DNA from: Nitrososphaerota archaeon
GTDB taxonomy: Archaea; Thermoproteota; Nitrososphaeria; Nitrososphaerales; Nitrosopumilaceae
Reading direction: 5' to 3'
Assembly: GCA_028866655.1 (NCBI GenBank)
Contig: JAGWHQ010000003.1
Span: forward strand, 1-64,000
DNA length: 64,000 nt
Positions 42,662 through 52,634 of the stretch are shown one piece after another. The number at the start of each line of letters is the position of its first letter. Position 1 is the first letter of the stretch. Made by a program: the position numbers and the translations under genes. The notes beneath the pieces were generated by a model. That model worked only from the letters and a program-made list of their open reading frames with translations. It made no database searches and was not told the origin of the DNA.

Positions 42662-44110
42662 TTGAGAGAAAGGTTTTTTAATAATCTAAAATTTAGAACT
42701 GACAAGTTGAATTACAAATTTTTTGTTGCAATACTAGCTGCGATGATTTTCTCTGTAGCATTGCCAACAATATCTGCAAATGCTCAAACCAGTGCAACAA
42801 GCAGTGATGCTGCATCACAATCACTTCAACAATGTATTCAACAATTTCAAGGTACAGATCACGGTTATTGTGCCAATTTCTATACATCTGAAGTTGCAAG
42901 ATCAGGTACCTTAACTCAATATTTCCTGCAAGGTTCACTTGCAAATAGCATTGTAGTATATGAAAACACAAAAGTTACACTTTCTGGTCTCAAATCAACA
43001 ACACCTGATTCTGGCAAGACATTGACTTATCAATGGACTCAAGTTTCTGGTGATACTGTAACATTTACTCCAAGTTCTACTGCTCCAGTGATATCTTTCA
43101 TCGCTCCTGCAGTGCCTACAAATGAAGTCAAGTCATTAAAATTATCATTAACCGTAAATGATGGATATGGACTAAATGATACTACAACATTCAATGTCGT
43201 AGTTTTACACGTTAATCATCCTCCGGTTGTTACAATAAATCCTGATCAAGTCGTAGACGAGGGATCTACAGTGTCTCTATCTGCTACCGCAACAGATCAA
43301 GACAATGATCCATTAACACTAGCATGGGGTCAATATTCTGGCTCTGCCGTACAATTATCATCACTTAGCACTACTGGAACATCATTTGTAGCTCCAGCAG
43401 TGGCACCTGGTCAAACTGCAACTTTACTATTCGTATTTACCGCAGATGATGGAAATGGCGGAAAGGCAGCAGCCATGACCAAAGTTACTGTTAAAAGTAC
43501 TCACCAAGATCCAACCGTATCATGCCAAGATGCTTCTGTTAATTCTAATTCTCTAGTTAGATTGCCAGTATCAGTTGCAAACCCAAGTGGTGACACAATC
43601 TCATACTATTGGAGACAAATCTCTGGAGAGCCAGTACAATTATCTTCTAGTACTGACATGAGTCCAACATTTGTAGCACCAACTCCAAGTGGTACTAGTA
43701 GCACACTTCAATTCACATTAGATGTATCTGACAACATGGTTGATATCCCATCATGTTCTGTCACTGTAAAAGTCAATAATCTCCCAGCAGCAGGACAACC
43801 ACCAGTTGCTAATGCAGGTCCAGATCAAACAGTCTCACCAAATAGCAGAGTTGTATTAGATGGAAGTGCTAGCACAGGTGACAATATCACATACAAGTGG
43901 GAACAAATCAGCGGCGACCCAGTCACTCTAATATTGGGCAGCACTGCTAATCCAGCATTCTACTCACCATCTGCTGACTATGGCCAACAGAAAGTAGTAG
44001 AGTTTAAACTCACAGTAAGCAACGCATATGGTGTAGATACCAGTACAGTGAAGATTACGATAGTTCAGGACAACAATCCACCAACTGCCAGAATAAACGT
44101 AGTCCCATAG
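42662..44110 (+). CDS. exported protein with PKD/Ig-like repeats
   Basis: 482 residues with a TTG start. A signal peptide (hydrophobic about 18-38, then ANAQ) precedes four beta-sandwich repeats of about 90-100 residues. Each shows T-Y-WTQVSGD or an equivalent (YYWRQISGE, YKWEQISGD) and FVAP / FIAP, typical of PKD or REJ-like adhesion domains. There is no C-terminal membrane helix, so it may be secreted or held in the S-layer. Probable role in surface structure or adhesion. Confidence 0.8.
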   Translation: MRERFFNNLKFRTDKLNYKFFVAILAAMIFSVALPTISANAQTSATSSDAASQSLQQCIQQFQGTDHGYCANFYTSEVARSGTLTQYFLQGSLANSIVVYENTKVTLSGLKSTTPDSGKTLTYQWTQVSGDTVTFTPSSTAPVISFIAPAVPTNEVKSLKLSLTVNDGYGLNDTTTFNVVVLHVNHPPVVTINPDQVVDEGSTVSLSATATDQDNDPLTLAWGQYSGSAVQLSSLSTTGTSFVAPAVAPGQTATLLFVFTADDGNGGKAAAMTKVTVKSTHQDPTVSCQDASVNSNSLVRLPVSVANPSGDTISYYWRQISGEPVQLSSSTDMSPTFVAPTPSGTSSTLQFTLDVSDNMVDIPSCSVTVKVNNLPAAGQPPVANAGPDQTVSPNSRVVLDGSASTGDNITYKWEQISGDPVTLILGSTANPAFYSPSADYGQQKVVEFKLTVSNAYGVDTSTVKITIVQDNNPPTARINVVP

Positions 44111-44175
44111 ATCTCTCATTTTAAAAAATATCTTTTAAAATAAAATTACTTGAATTTTAAATAAATTTTTTATTT
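44111..44175. terminator. AT-rich bidirectional termination region
   Basis: Runs of 4-6 T or A occur on both strands between the convergent surface-protein gene and guaA. Likely to end both transcripts. Confidence 0.4.
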
Positions 44176-45699
44176 TTATTGAGGCTCTATTGTAGCAGGT
44201 GGTTTGCTTGAAATTACATAGCTGACCCAAGCTACATCTTCTACTTCGTTTGTAATTCTGTTACTAATTCTCTCAAGTATCTCAGATGGTAGTCTTGTCC
44301 AGTCTGCAGTCATGGCATCAATAGAATCAACTATTCTGACAAGAACCACATGACCATATTTTCTCTCATCACCAACTACTCCTACAGCTCTATCATCTCC
44401 AACTGCTGCATATGCTTGCCAAACCTTTCCATGCCATCCTGATGATACAAGCTCATCTTCTACAATTTTGCTTGCATGTTTGGAAATCTGTAACTTCTCT
44501 GGAGTAACCTCCCCCATTATTCTCACTGCAAGACCAGGTCCAGGAAACGGATGACGATAAAGAAGTTTATCTGGAACACCTAGAATTTTACCAACTTTTC
44601 TTACCTCATCCTTGTACAAAAATCTGAGTGGTTCCAAGACTTGTAAGTTCAACCATGCAGGTAATCCTCCTACATTGTGGTGAGTTTTGATTACTGCTGC
44701 AGGGCCTTTTGAAACTCCACTTTCTATGACATCTGGATAAAGTGTACCCTGCGCTAACCATTTGAAAGGACCATTTTTTTCAGCAAACTCTGTGAACACT
44801 TTAACGAATTCTTCTCCTACAATCTTTCGTTTTTGTTCGGGATCAGTTATTCCCTTGAGTTTTGTAAGAAATCTTTCCTTGGCATTTATTACTGTGAAAT
44901 TCATTCCGAAATTATTTTCAAACATATTTTCTACTTCTACTTCTTCATCCATTCGTAAAAGACCATTATCTACAAAAACACACTTGAGTCTGCTTCCTAT
45001 TGCTTTTTGAATCAGCAATGCAGCCACTGTGGAATCAACACCTCCACTTATCCCACATAATACATTACCATCAATCTTTGAAATTTCTGATACTGTTGAT
45101 TCTATAAAGTTCTCCAAGGTCCAATCTTGTTTTGTTTTACATATGTTCAAGACAAAATTCTTGAGAACCTGAGTTCCATTCTCAGTGTGAATTACTTCTG
45201 GATGAAACTGGATTCCATATACCATCTTTTGTTTATTTGCTATTGCTGCTGCAAAAGAATTCTCAGTATGACCTATTACGGTAAACCCTTCCGGTAAGCT
45301 TTCAGCAGCATCACCGTGGCTCATCCAAGCTCTTGTTGATTGGCCCATGTCTGCTAACAGATCAGAATTGTTGTCTATGCTAAGCAAAGAAGATCCATAT
45401 TCCTTGTGAGAACTTTTTACTTTGCCTCCAAATTTATTGACAATTAATTGGTGGCCATAACATATTCCAAGTACTGGAAGTCCTATCTCAAATATTCCAT
45501 TTGTTGGTTGTGGCGAATCTTTATTGTATACGCTTGCCGGTCCTCCACTGAATACTATGCCTTTGGGATTCATTTTTCGTAGTTCTTCTAGTGATATGTC
45601 ATATGGAACAAGTTCCGAATAAACTGAAAATTCTCTAATTCTTCTACAAATGAGGTGACTATATTGCGAACCAAAATCTAATACAATTATCTTGTCCAT
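44176..45699 (-). CDS. guaA: GMP synthase (glutamine-hydrolysing)
   Basis: 507 residues from the internal ATG (MDKIIVLDFG); a start eight codons further upstream overlaps the preceding gene. N-terminal class I amidotransferase with GICYGHQ, HPEV and C-terminal PP-loop synthetase with CGISGGVDSTVAA, plus the dimerisation domain ending WVSYVISSKPPATIE. It is the single-chain form, whereas many archaea split the two halves. It converts XMP to GMP, completing the pathway with guaB at 47981. Confidence 0.96.
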   Translation of the reverse strand: MDKIIVLDFGSQYSHLICRRIREFSVYSELVPYDISLEELRKMNPKGIVFSGGPASVYNKDSPQPTNGIFEIGLPVLGICYGHQLIVNKFGGKVKSSHKEYGSSLLSIDNNSDLLADMGQSTRAWMSHGDAAESLPEGFTVIGHTENSFAAAIANKQKMVYGIQFHPEVIHTENGTQVLKNFVLNICKTKQDWTLENFIESTVSEISKIDGNVLCGISGGVDSTVAALLIQKAIGSRLKCVFVDNGLLRMDEEVEVENMFENNFGMNFTVINAKERFLTKLKGITDPEQKRKIVGEEFVKVFTEFAEKNGPFKWLAQGTLYPDVIESGVSKGPAAVIKTHHNVGGLPAWLNLQVLEPLRFLYKDEVRKVGKILGVPDKLLYRHPFPGPGLAVRIMGEVTPEKLQISKHASKIVEDELVSSGWHGKVWQAYAAVGDDRAVGVVGDERKYGHVVLVRIVDSIDAMTADWTRLPSEILERISNRITNEVEDVAWVSYVISSKPPATIEPQ

Positions 45700-45703
45700 G
45701 ATA

Positions 45704-46264
45704 TCACTTTTGAGAATTTTCAATCATTCTTGAAAATGACCAAGTTATTGTATTTATTATCTCGTTTACCCTTTCCTTTTGACGATAATTCTTGATAAGA
45801 ATTTCTCTGATTCTGTTACCATCTTTATTTACTAAACATGATATTGCAGCATTTTGTGGAATTGTACCGTTCTGAACATCTAGTCTATCTTGAGTTTCCA
45901 TTCCTCCAATTATGCGTCCTATGAAAAATGACTTGAATGGATGAGTCTCCATGTCTAATATTGTACCTTCTGATGGAATAATCACTAGCTCATCAGAAGT
46001 CACATGTACATTTGCTAAAATTTTATTGTCAGGTGTCTTGATTGGTATGATGGAAGATGCTGATGTTGGTTGATTTTGCGGTGTACTCTGTTTGTTGGGT
46101 ACAAGTGAAGATGCTTTACTAAAACTTGACTGCTTTACAAGAGAATCAATAATGCGTAGATTGTGCTTAAACTTGTTTACTTCTCTTTCTTTTTTTTCAA
46201 TCTCTTCAGAGATCCATTCTCTTAATTCTAAAATATCGCGAAGATTCTCCTCTGAATAATCCAT
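45704..46264 (-). CDS. conserved protein of unknown function with coiled-coil start
   Basis: 186 residues. The first 50 are a charged amphipathic helix (LRDILELREWISEEIEKKEREVNKF), then a Ser/Pro/Gln linker, then a compact domain of about 100 residues (VTSDELVIIPSE ... IREILIKNYRQKERVNEII). I recognise no family. Located between mptE and guaA on the same strand; cotranscription with guaA is likely. Confidence 0.7.
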   Translation of the reverse strand: MDYSEENLRDILELREWISEEIEKKEREVNKFKHNLRIIDSLVKQSSFSKASSLVPNKQSTPQNQPTSASSIIPIKTPDNKILANVHVTSDELVIIPSEGTILDMETHPFKSFFIGRIIGGMETQDRLDVQNGTIPQNAAISCLVNKDGNRIREILIKNYRQKERVNEIINTITWSFSRMIENSQK

Positions 46265-46306
46265 GTTTTTTCTATTGTTGAGTGGATATAAATATTAAAA
46301 CAAATT

Positions 46307-47047
46307 CTATCGTCTGACCAACCTTTGAAGATCTGTCAATTTTACATTTTTGAATCCTGTTATTGACTGAGATGTTGTATAGAGATCTGTATTACTCTTT
46401 GAGGCTAGCCACTCTAAGAGTGATTTTGCTTTTTTCATCTTTTTTATCTTTACAAATCTATTATACACTCTATCTTTAGAATACTTTCCTATCTCTGTAC
46501 CAAAATCCATTCCAATCAGAATAATCTTGGATGCTCCAAAATGATTGGCAAGAAACACACATCTATCACCATCAGTGAATCCGCCAAAGTTTTTGATTTT
46601 CCCAAATGGTTTATCCTCTGTAGTTCCTATGCAGTACTTGAATAAAGTTGCATATGGTAGTTTCTTAATATTGTCTCCATGTGAATGTACAATCATTATT
46701 GACTTTGATTCCGCTGATTTTCTAAGGAACTCTATATTTCCATCAAGATCTGTAACTATAATATCTGGTATCATATTATTCTCAAGCATTGCTTGTGTGG
46801 CTCCATCTGCAACAATCTTTGTAAAACTTTTGAATTTTTTAAGATGTGTCAAGGAATAATTCAAAGATGGACCTGCTCCAATGATAAAAACAGTTTTATT
46901 TCTAATTTTTCTCTCCAAATCATTCATTTGAAATTTATTTTTTAATAATGCACTAAGGATCTTGGCTGATCTTATCTCTCTTGATCTATCATAATTGAAT
47001 TCCTTTAGAATCTCAAGATATTTTTGTTGCCAACCATCTAAAGTCAT
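46307..47047 (-). CDS. mptE: 6-hydroxymethyl-7,8-dihydropterin pyrophosphokinase (MptE, DUF115)
   Basis: 246 residues. VFIIGAGPSLNYSL, KIVADGAT and PDIIVTDLDGN form the nucleotide and metal site of the DUF115 family, shown in methanogens to make hydroxymethyldihydropterin diphosphate. It is non-homologous to bacterial FolK. It is divergent from dihydropteroate synthase (next step) with only 36 bp between start codons, which strongly supports the assignment. Confidence 0.9.
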   Translation of the reverse strand: MTLDGWQQKYLEILKEFNYDRSREIRSAKILSALLKNKFQMNDLERKIRNKTVFIIGAGPSLNYSLTHLKKFKSFTKIVADGATQAMLENNMIPDIIVTDLDGNIEFLRKSAESKSIMIVHSHGDNIKKLPYATLFKYCIGTTEDKPFGKIKNFGGFTDGDRCVFLANHFGASKIILIGMDFGTEIGKYSKDRVYNRFVKIKKMKKAKSLLEWLASKSNTDLYTTSQSITGFKNVKLTDLQRLVRR

Positions 47048-47083
47048 GTAAGTCTAAATGTATCTGGGTTAATCATAAACCAT

Positions 47084-47950
47084 ATGCATCATCTAGCACG
47101 AGTAAGTGTTGGTAATTCTAATCCAATACGAATAATGGGAATAATTAATACAAGTCCAGAATCATTTTATAAAAAATCAATATTTACTGATAAAAAAATT
47201 ATAGAAAAAACTGCCAAATTGATGGAAGAAGAAGGTGCCAATTTTATTGATGTTGGAGGAATGTCTACTGCTCCATATCTCAAAACCCTTGTGTCAGAAA
47301 ATCAAGAGATAAAAAGAATTACAGACGCTATAAACGCCATAAACAAAGTCTCAAAATTGCCCATCTCAATTGATACGTGTAGGGCAAAGGTGGCAGAGGT
47401 TGCTCTCCAGTTAGGTGCAGAAATAGTCAATGATGTCTCGGGATTAAAGTATGACAAAAACATGGTTAGTATACTTGAAAAATACTGCCCGTCTGTTATT
47501 CTGTGCGCATTTAGTAGCAATCTAGTTAAAGGAAACCAAGTCTCACAGGCAAAAAAATTGATTGATCAGAGTGTTCGACTGGCATTAAAATCTGGAATAC
47601 CTGCAAATAAAATTGTAGTAGATCCAGCTATTGGTTTTTTTAGAAAAAAGGCACAAGGTACAATATTTACAAAAATAAATTCTGATTGGCTACAACGAGA
47701 TATGTTAGTATTAAAAAATCTAAATTACATAAAACAAGAATACCCAATTCTTATTTCGGTTTCACGTAAATCATTCATAGGCGAACTGTTAGGGGAACCT
47801 GATCCTGCAAATAGACTCTATGGATCTCTTGCAGCCGAAACTTTTGCTGCTCTAAATGGTGCTGACCTGATAAGAACTCATAATGTCAAGGCTACTAGTC
47901 ATGTTGTACAGATCATAAAAAACTTGCAAAATTTCAAGAAAGGCTTATAA
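47084..47950 (+). CDS. folP: dihydropteroate synthase
   Basis: 288 residues. GIINTSPESFY (canonical GILNVTPDSF), a FIDVGGMSTAP loop (family: DVGGESTRPG), ISIDTCRAKVA, VNDVSG and the final VSRKSFIGELLGE / IRTHNV match DHPS. It couples hydroxymethyldihydropterin diphosphate with a p-aminobenzoate-like substrate for folate or tetrahydromethanopterin-type cofactors. The altered MSTAP loop suggests an unusual substrate. It is paired with mptE. Confidence 0.9.
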   Translation: MHHLARVSVGNSNPIRIMGIINTSPESFYKKSIFTDKKIIEKTAKLMEEEGANFIDVGGMSTAPYLKTLVSENQEIKRITDAINAINKVSKLPISIDTCRAKVAEVALQLGAEIVNDVSGLKYDKNMVSILEKYCPSVILCAFSSNLVKGNQVSQAKKLIDQSVRLALKSGIPANKIVVDPAIGFFRKKAQGTIFTKINSDWLQRDMLVLKNLNYIKQEYPILISVSRKSFIGELLGEPDPANRLYGSLAAETFAALNGADLIRTHNVKATSHVVQIIKNLQNFKKGL

Positions 47951-47980
47951 CAGATTTTCATTCTAATCAAGAAGGTTTAG

Positions 47981-49420
47981 TTGGAAATACGGGAAGGACT
48001 AACATTTGACGATGTACTCCTTGTTCCCAAACGATCTGGCATAGTTACTCGATCTCAAACAAATTTACAAACAAAACTTTCCAAAAATATCTCTCTTAAC
48101 ATTCCAATCATTAGTGCAAATATGGATACTGTTACTGAATCTGCTATGGCAGTGGCAATAGCAAGAGAGGGAGGCATTGGAATCATACACAGATTTCTTA
48201 CTATCTCAGAACAGGTAAATGAAGTACTCAAGACTAAACGTTCGGGTAGCATTATAATCGAAAATCCATATACCATAGATCCAGATAAGACTGTACGCGA
48301 AGCTATCGAATCTATGCGAGAAAAAGGAGCTTCGGGTTTACTTGTTACTGATAATCAAGGCCAGTTAGTTGGGATACTGACAAGAAGAGATATTGTGATG
48401 TTAGAACCTAAAGATGAAAGTAAAAAGGTCACAGAAGTTATGACAAATGATGTTATCACTGCGCAATTTGGAGTAGATATAATTCAAGCCAAGGACATAT
48501 TGAGGAAAAATTGTATTGAAAAACTACCCCTTTTAGATGAACGTGGATATGTCAAGGGTTTGATCACTAGTAAAGATATCATAAATTCTGGTAATTATCC
48601 GCAGGCATCAAAGGACAAAAAAGGAAGGCCGCTAGTTGGTGCAGCAGTTGGTGTAAAAGGTGATTTTATGGAACGAACTGAAGCATTACTAGATGCGGGT
48701 GCAGATGTTATCGTAGTAGATATTGCACATGGTCATAGTGAAAATGCACTCAATACAGTTCGGTTGATAAAAAAAGCATTTCCAAGTTGTGAATTGATTG
48801 CAGGAAATGTAGCTACTGCTCAAGGAACAGAAGATCTAATCAAAGCTGGAGTGGATGCAGTAAAAGTAGGAGTTGGTTCTGGTTCAATATGTATCACTAG
48901 AGTAATCACTGGCTCTGGAGTGCCACAACTTACTGCTGTAATGGATTGCGCACAAGTTGGTAAAAAATATGATATTCCAATAATATCTGACGGCGGTGTG
49001 AGAACATCAGGTGATGCTACCAAAGCACTTGCAGCAGGAGCATCTACTTTAATGGTTGGCAGCTTGTTAGGGGGAACTGATGAAAGTCCAGGTTCATTTA
49101 TGATGAAAAACGGCAAGCGATACAAAATTTATCGAGGAATGGCATCATTTTATGCAGCTCTTGGAAGGAAAAATAAAGAAACTAGCAATGCTTCAATGGT
49201 GGAAGATCTCAATGATTATGTTGCAGAGGGTGTTGAGGCAATGGTTCCATACAAGGGAAGTGTAACTGATATCATAAAACAACTAACGGGAGGAATTCGG
49301 TCTGGTTTGAGTTATTGTGGTGCAAATAACATCCCACAAATGCAGCAGAATGCAGAATTTATAAAAATGTCAACTGCGGGATATGCAGAAAGTCAACCAC
49401 ACGATGTTGAATTGATGTGA
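47981..49420 (+). CDS. guaB: IMP dehydrogenase
   Basis: 479 residues with a TTG start. Catalytic barrel with GSGSICITRVITGSGVP (nucleophile Cys), DGGVRTSGDATKAL for IMP phosphate, and two CBS domains inserted at about 95-215 (VREAIESMREKGASGLLV and following). It oxidises IMP to XMP, the step before GMP synthase. Confidence 0.97.
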   Translation: MEIREGLTFDDVLLVPKRSGIVTRSQTNLQTKLSKNISLNIPIISANMDTVTESAMAVAIAREGGIGIIHRFLTISEQVNEVLKTKRSGSIIIENPYTIDPDKTVREAIESMREKGASGLLVTDNQGQLVGILTRRDIVMLEPKDESKKVTEVMTNDVITAQFGVDIIQAKDILRKNCIEKLPLLDERGYVKGLITSKDIINSGNYPQASKDKKGRPLVGAAVGVKGDFMERTEALLDAGADVIVVDIAHGHSENALNTVRLIKKAFPSCELIAGNVATAQGTEDLIKAGVDAVKVGVGSGSICITRVITGSGVPQLTAVMDCAQVGKKYDIPIISDGGVRTSGDATKALAAGASTLMVGSLLGGTDESPGSFMMKNGKRYKIYRGMASFYAALGRKNKETSNASMVEDLNDYVAEGVEAMVPYKGSVTDIIKQLTGGIRSGLSYCGANNIPQMQQNAEFIKMSTAGYAESQPHDVELM

Positions 49421-49455
49421 TTTACTTTAAATATAATCGGGAATAATTTTTCATA

Positions 49456-49920
49456 ATGCTTACCAAAAAATCTGCAGCTGGAATTGGAATAGGTCTGGTT
49501 GCTGTTGTATTAGGTACTTTTTTCCTGTTGCAGACAATTATGACTAATGTACATGATGTCAATGATACCGTAGATGTTGGAAAAAACGATGTCTTTCAAT
49601 TTGATGCAGAGAAACATTACCATGAACTTCTTAATGTCACTGGAAGTTCATTTCATGTGCATATGAAGACACCTAGTACAGGCCTGCAAATTGACAAAGA
49701 TTTTCAAAAGCAAGTAAGTTTTGACTGGTACAGTCTTGAGAATGGACAGCATTTCATAAACATAACAAACACTGGAGGTTCATTGCTTCATGTGACAGGA
49801 AAATTAGAGGCAGTTACAAATCCGTTGATATTCACATCACATATCATAGTCATATCCTCTGGAGTCTTGATAATTGGAATGAGCGCAGCATTTTCAATTA
49901 GAAGACCAAAAGGGTTCTAG
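49456..49920 (+). CDS. small membrane protein of unknown function
   Basis: 154 residues. A hydrophobic helix at about 8-30 and a second at about 125-145 enclose an external beta-rich domain of about 95 residues with several His and Asp (KHYHELLNVTGSSFHVHM). A short basic tail (RRPKGF) would be inside the cell. Its end overlaps the convergent pheA stop by 4 bp. No family recognised. Confidence 0.7.
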   Translation: MLTKKSAAGIGIGLVAVVLGTFFLLQTIMTNVHDVNDTVDVGKNDVFQFDAEKHYHELLNVTGSSFHVHMKTPSTGLQIDKDFQKQVSFDWYSLENGQHFINITNTGGSLLHVTGKLEAVTNPLIFTSHIIVISSGVLIIGMSAAFSIRRPKGF

Positions 49921-50732
49921 ACTAGTTCAGCTCGTGGATAGGAACCTAATATCTTGAGAAATGTTGTGTTTGTCTTTATCTTCTCAAGAGTGTCTTGAAT
50001 ATTTCTATCATCTTGGTGGCCTTCAAAATCCACGTAAAAATTGTATTCCCATGGAGTATTTTTTGTAGGACGAGATTCAATCTTTGTTAAATTGATGTTA
50101 TTTGTATTGAATTTTTCAAGGATATTGTACAATGCTCCTGGGATATGTTTTATTGCAAAAATTATTGATGTCTTGTCTTTAGATGTTCTCTCTTTTTTCT
50201 TGTTTGCTAAGATAAGAAATCTAGTATAGTTGTTTGAGTTATCCTCTATCCCTTCTCTTATTATTGGAACATTGTATATCTCAGCTGCCTTTCTGCTTGC
50301 AATACAAGCGATATTGTTTTTGTTGAGTTCTAGAAGAATCTTGACACTTCCAGCAGTATCATAAGTCGGTACGGGCTTCAAGTGATTCTCTTGAATAAAT
50401 TTTCTGCACTGACCAAGTGCCTGTGGATGAGAGTACACCGTATCAATTTCTTTCAAACTCTGCAAACCAATAAGACAATGCGATATTCTGTAGTATGTCT
50501 CGTTTACGACACTTAGTTTGGTAGTAAATAATAAATCATAACTCTCGCCCACACTTCCTTCAAGTGAATTTTCTACAGGAAGTATAGTGTAATCTGATCT
50601 TCCATTTTCTGTAGAATCCAATGCCTCGTAAAATGTAGGATTTGGCAGTGTCTCTATTGATTCTTTGAAAAAACTAACTGCAGCAGCTTGGCTGTATGCT
50701 CCTGGTTCTCCTTGGAATGCTACTTTTAACAT
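49917..50732 (-). CDS. pheA: prephenate dehydratase
   Basis: 271 residues. FQGEPGAYSQAA at the start, LPVENSLEGSV, and the catalytic TRF motif in NNYTRFLIL, followed by an ACT domain with HIPGALYNIL and the phenylalanine-binding ESRP. It makes phenylpyruvate and is likely feedback-controlled by phenylalanine. No chorismate mutase is fused. It is followed on the minus strand by no aromatic genes. Confidence 0.95.
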   Translation of the reverse strand: MLKVAFQGEPGAYSQAAAVSFFKESIETLPNPTFYEALDSTENGRSDYTILPVENSLEGSVGESYDLLFTTKLSVVNETYYRISHCLIGLQSLKEIDTVYSHPQALGQCRKFIQENHLKPVPTYDTAGSVKILLELNKNNIACIASRKAAEIYNVPIIREGIEDNSNNYTRFLILANKKKERTSKDKTSIIFAIKHIPGALYNILEKFNTNNINLTKIESRPTKNTPWEYNFYVDFEGHQDDRNIQDTLEKIKTNTTFLKILGSYPRAELV

Positions 50733-50736
50733 ATTC

Positions 50737-51306
50737 TTAGTTGGAGTTGAATTTTATAAAATCGCTGTTTCCAAATCTGGTTGATAACTTTCTCTCTTCT
50801 ATGTACCCACAATCTATGCATTTTATGTTACTGCCCATTGCAACAACTTTTGCTCCGCACTTGTTACACTGGGTAAATAAGACTCCAAGTTCGGGTTCAC
50901 TAATTGTTGCATGTACAACACCATTGAGAAGATTGATTATTTTTGCAGATACTACGTCACCTACTCGTACAAGAATTCTTTTCTTTGCTCCCTTTGCTTG
51001 ACAAATGCATTCTAGACCTGAATGTGTAGGTTTTCCATTTATGTACAAAATGTTTATGGCAAACATGTTATTCATCAATGCTGAAATATTTCCTGTTATC
51101 ACATCATTTGTTTTGGCAACTGCAGGTTTTCGCATCTCATTGATTTTTGCTATGCGGTTTGTTTTATCAAATTCTGGGATACCTATGACTAGTGATCTTA
51201 TTGACTGACCGTCATCGAAGGTATTATTACCCATCTCAAATTCTTCAATTATTGCAATTTTATCCCCTGGAAGGGCTGGTTTCTGAGACAATGCCTTGAT
51301 TTGCAA
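50737..51306 (-). CDS. csl4: exosome RNA-binding subunit Csl4
   Basis: 189 residues with a TTG start. An N-terminal domain (LPGDKIAIIEEFEMGNNTF), a central S1 domain (VRVGDVVSAKIINLLNGVVHATI) and a C-terminal zinc ribbon (CNKCGAKVV ... CIDCGYIEERKL) are the three parts of archaeal Csl4, a cap subunit of the RNA exosome. Encoded between dph2 and pheA. Confidence 0.95.
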   Translation of the reverse strand: MQIKALSQKPALPGDKIAIIEEFEMGNNTFDDGQSIRSLVIGIPEFDKTNRIAKINEMRKPAVAKTNDVITGNISALMNNMFAINILYINGKPTHSGLECICQAKGAKKRILVRVGDVVSAKIINLLNGVVHATISEPELGVLFTQCNKCGAKVVAMGSNIKCIDCGYIEERKLSTRFGNSDFIKFNSN

Positions 51307-51324
51307 TTTGATGATTATAATTGT

Positions 51325-52320
51325 TTATAGCCAGTGCGGAATTTCCAAGAATCCTTCCATACTCTCTTTTCTTAATATTTTTAATAATGCATTTGCTTGA
51401 GGAGTAGACAAGACTGGTTTATGAAAATGATTGTCAGTTGATATTCTTGGACATGCAACCTGAATAAATGCATCAATTCCCTTGAGGTTGCGCAATTTAT
51501 CATCTGTAATATCCGTTATAGCAAAGAGTTGAACTTTCTTTCCAATATTTTCCAATTCTTTTTTGAACTTGAGTGCAGTAACTTTTGAAAACTGGCCTTC
51601 TTTTAATCCAATAATTATGCCAAATGTTTCTGCTTCTGCAGCCTTGTAAACTGTCAATATTGCTTTTTTCTGCAGTTTTTTTGCAAATTCGGTAACTTCT
51701 CTGACTTCATTAAAATATGGATCAAGTACATATGTTGGTAGGTTAGTAGACAAGGCAATTCCTGCTGCGTGAAAATTACTCTGTCCTAGAAACACATTTG
51801 CCTCAACTATATTCTTGGTCTCAGAAACTGGATAAAATTCACATCCAAACACCTGTCCATCGTTTAGCTGACCTTTTCCTTTTCCGATTTTTACTATAAT
51901 CCCATTTTCTTCAAATATTTTCTTTACCTTGTCAATTTCGTGTAAGTGTTGACTATCTGTAACAAGCGAGATTGTTTTTTCCTTCATCTCTGCTGCACAT
52001 TTTCTTGCAATGTTTTCAAATGGCATGTCATCAAAGGCATTTATGAGAATTATGTTATCACCAAAACTTGTTGAATTGATGGTATGTCCTATGTGAAACA
52101 GAATCTCTGCTCCGAGTACTTTGGCACCATTTGAATTAAGATCACAGGTTCCAAAACAGCTGTCTGCGAGTACGTATGCAGGGATTCCAGCTCTTGCCAT
52201 TATTCTTGAGGCTGTCTCTTGGATCTTTGGTATTATTCCATCTGGACCGTTTAATGCCACTGAAACCGGTTTTCTTTTTTCTATCTCTTCGAAAATCTTT
52301 TTCTCGTCTATTACTATCAA
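51325..52320 (-). CDS. dph2: diphthamide biosynthesis enzyme Dph2
   Basis: 331 residues with a TTG start. DSCFGTCD contains the first cluster Cys, LFHIGHT the family motif, VFGCEFYPV the second Cys and QVACPRISTDN the third. The three Cys bind the 4Fe-4S cluster that generates a 3-amino-3-carboxypropyl radical from SAM to modify the translocation-factor aEF2 histidine. Its stop is 18 bp from the csl4 start. Confidence 0.95.
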   Translation of the reverse strand: MIVIDEKKIFEEIEKRKPVSVALNGPDGIIPKIQETASRIMARAGIPAYVLADSCFGTCDLNSNGAKVLGAEILFHIGHTINSTSFGDNIILINAFDDMPFENIARKCAAEMKEKTISLVTDSQHLHEIDKVKKIFEENGIIVKIGKGKGQLNDGQVFGCEFYPVSETKNIVEANVFLGQSNFHAAGIALSTNLPTYVLDPYFNEVREVTEFAKKLQKKAILTVYKAAEAETFGIIIGLKEGQFSKVTALKFKKELENIGKKVQLFAITDITDDKLRNLKGIDAFIQVACPRISTDNHFHKPVLSTPQANALLKILRKESMEGFLEIPHWL

Positions 52321-52403
52321 TCGCTATCGACAATTGTTTTTTTAATTTAAATCAAACGAACTGGCCACAATATTTAATATCGTACATTTCAAAGACCAAA
52401 CTA

Positions 52404-52634
52404 ATGCCTATTGCTTTTGTGTTGATAAATGCAGAATTAGGAGCAGAAACTGAACTGCTAAACCAGTTAAAGAATATGCCAAGCGTGAAATACACCTATG
52501 TCTTGTATGGTGCATACGATCTGGTAGTAAAAGTAGAGGCGCCAGATAATGAGACCCTGAAGAAAACTATCTCAAACAACATAAGGCAACTCAAAAATGT
52601 ACGTGCAACTCTTACCATGACTGTAATCGAATGA
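52404..52634 (+). CDS. stand-alone RAM (Lrp/AsnC ligand-binding) domain protein
   Basis: 76 residues from the ATG at 52404. The frame extends upstream without homology, through the divergent dph2 gene. INAELGAETELLNQLKNMP, YVLYGAYDLVVKVEA and the final TLTMTVIE are the RAM fold without a DNA-binding domain. Such proteins can bind amino acids and form mixed assemblies with full Lrp factors (family knowledge). It overlaps tiaS by 4 bp. Confidence 0.88.
   Translation: MPIAFVLINAELGAETELLNQLKNMPSVKYTYVLYGAYDLVVKVEAPDNETLKKTISNNIRQLKNVRATLTMTVIE

Noticed and set aside
52176-52403. N-terminal extension of the RAM protein
   Set aside because: It runs antisense through the start of dph2 and shows no domain; the ATG at 52404 gives a complete RAM domain.
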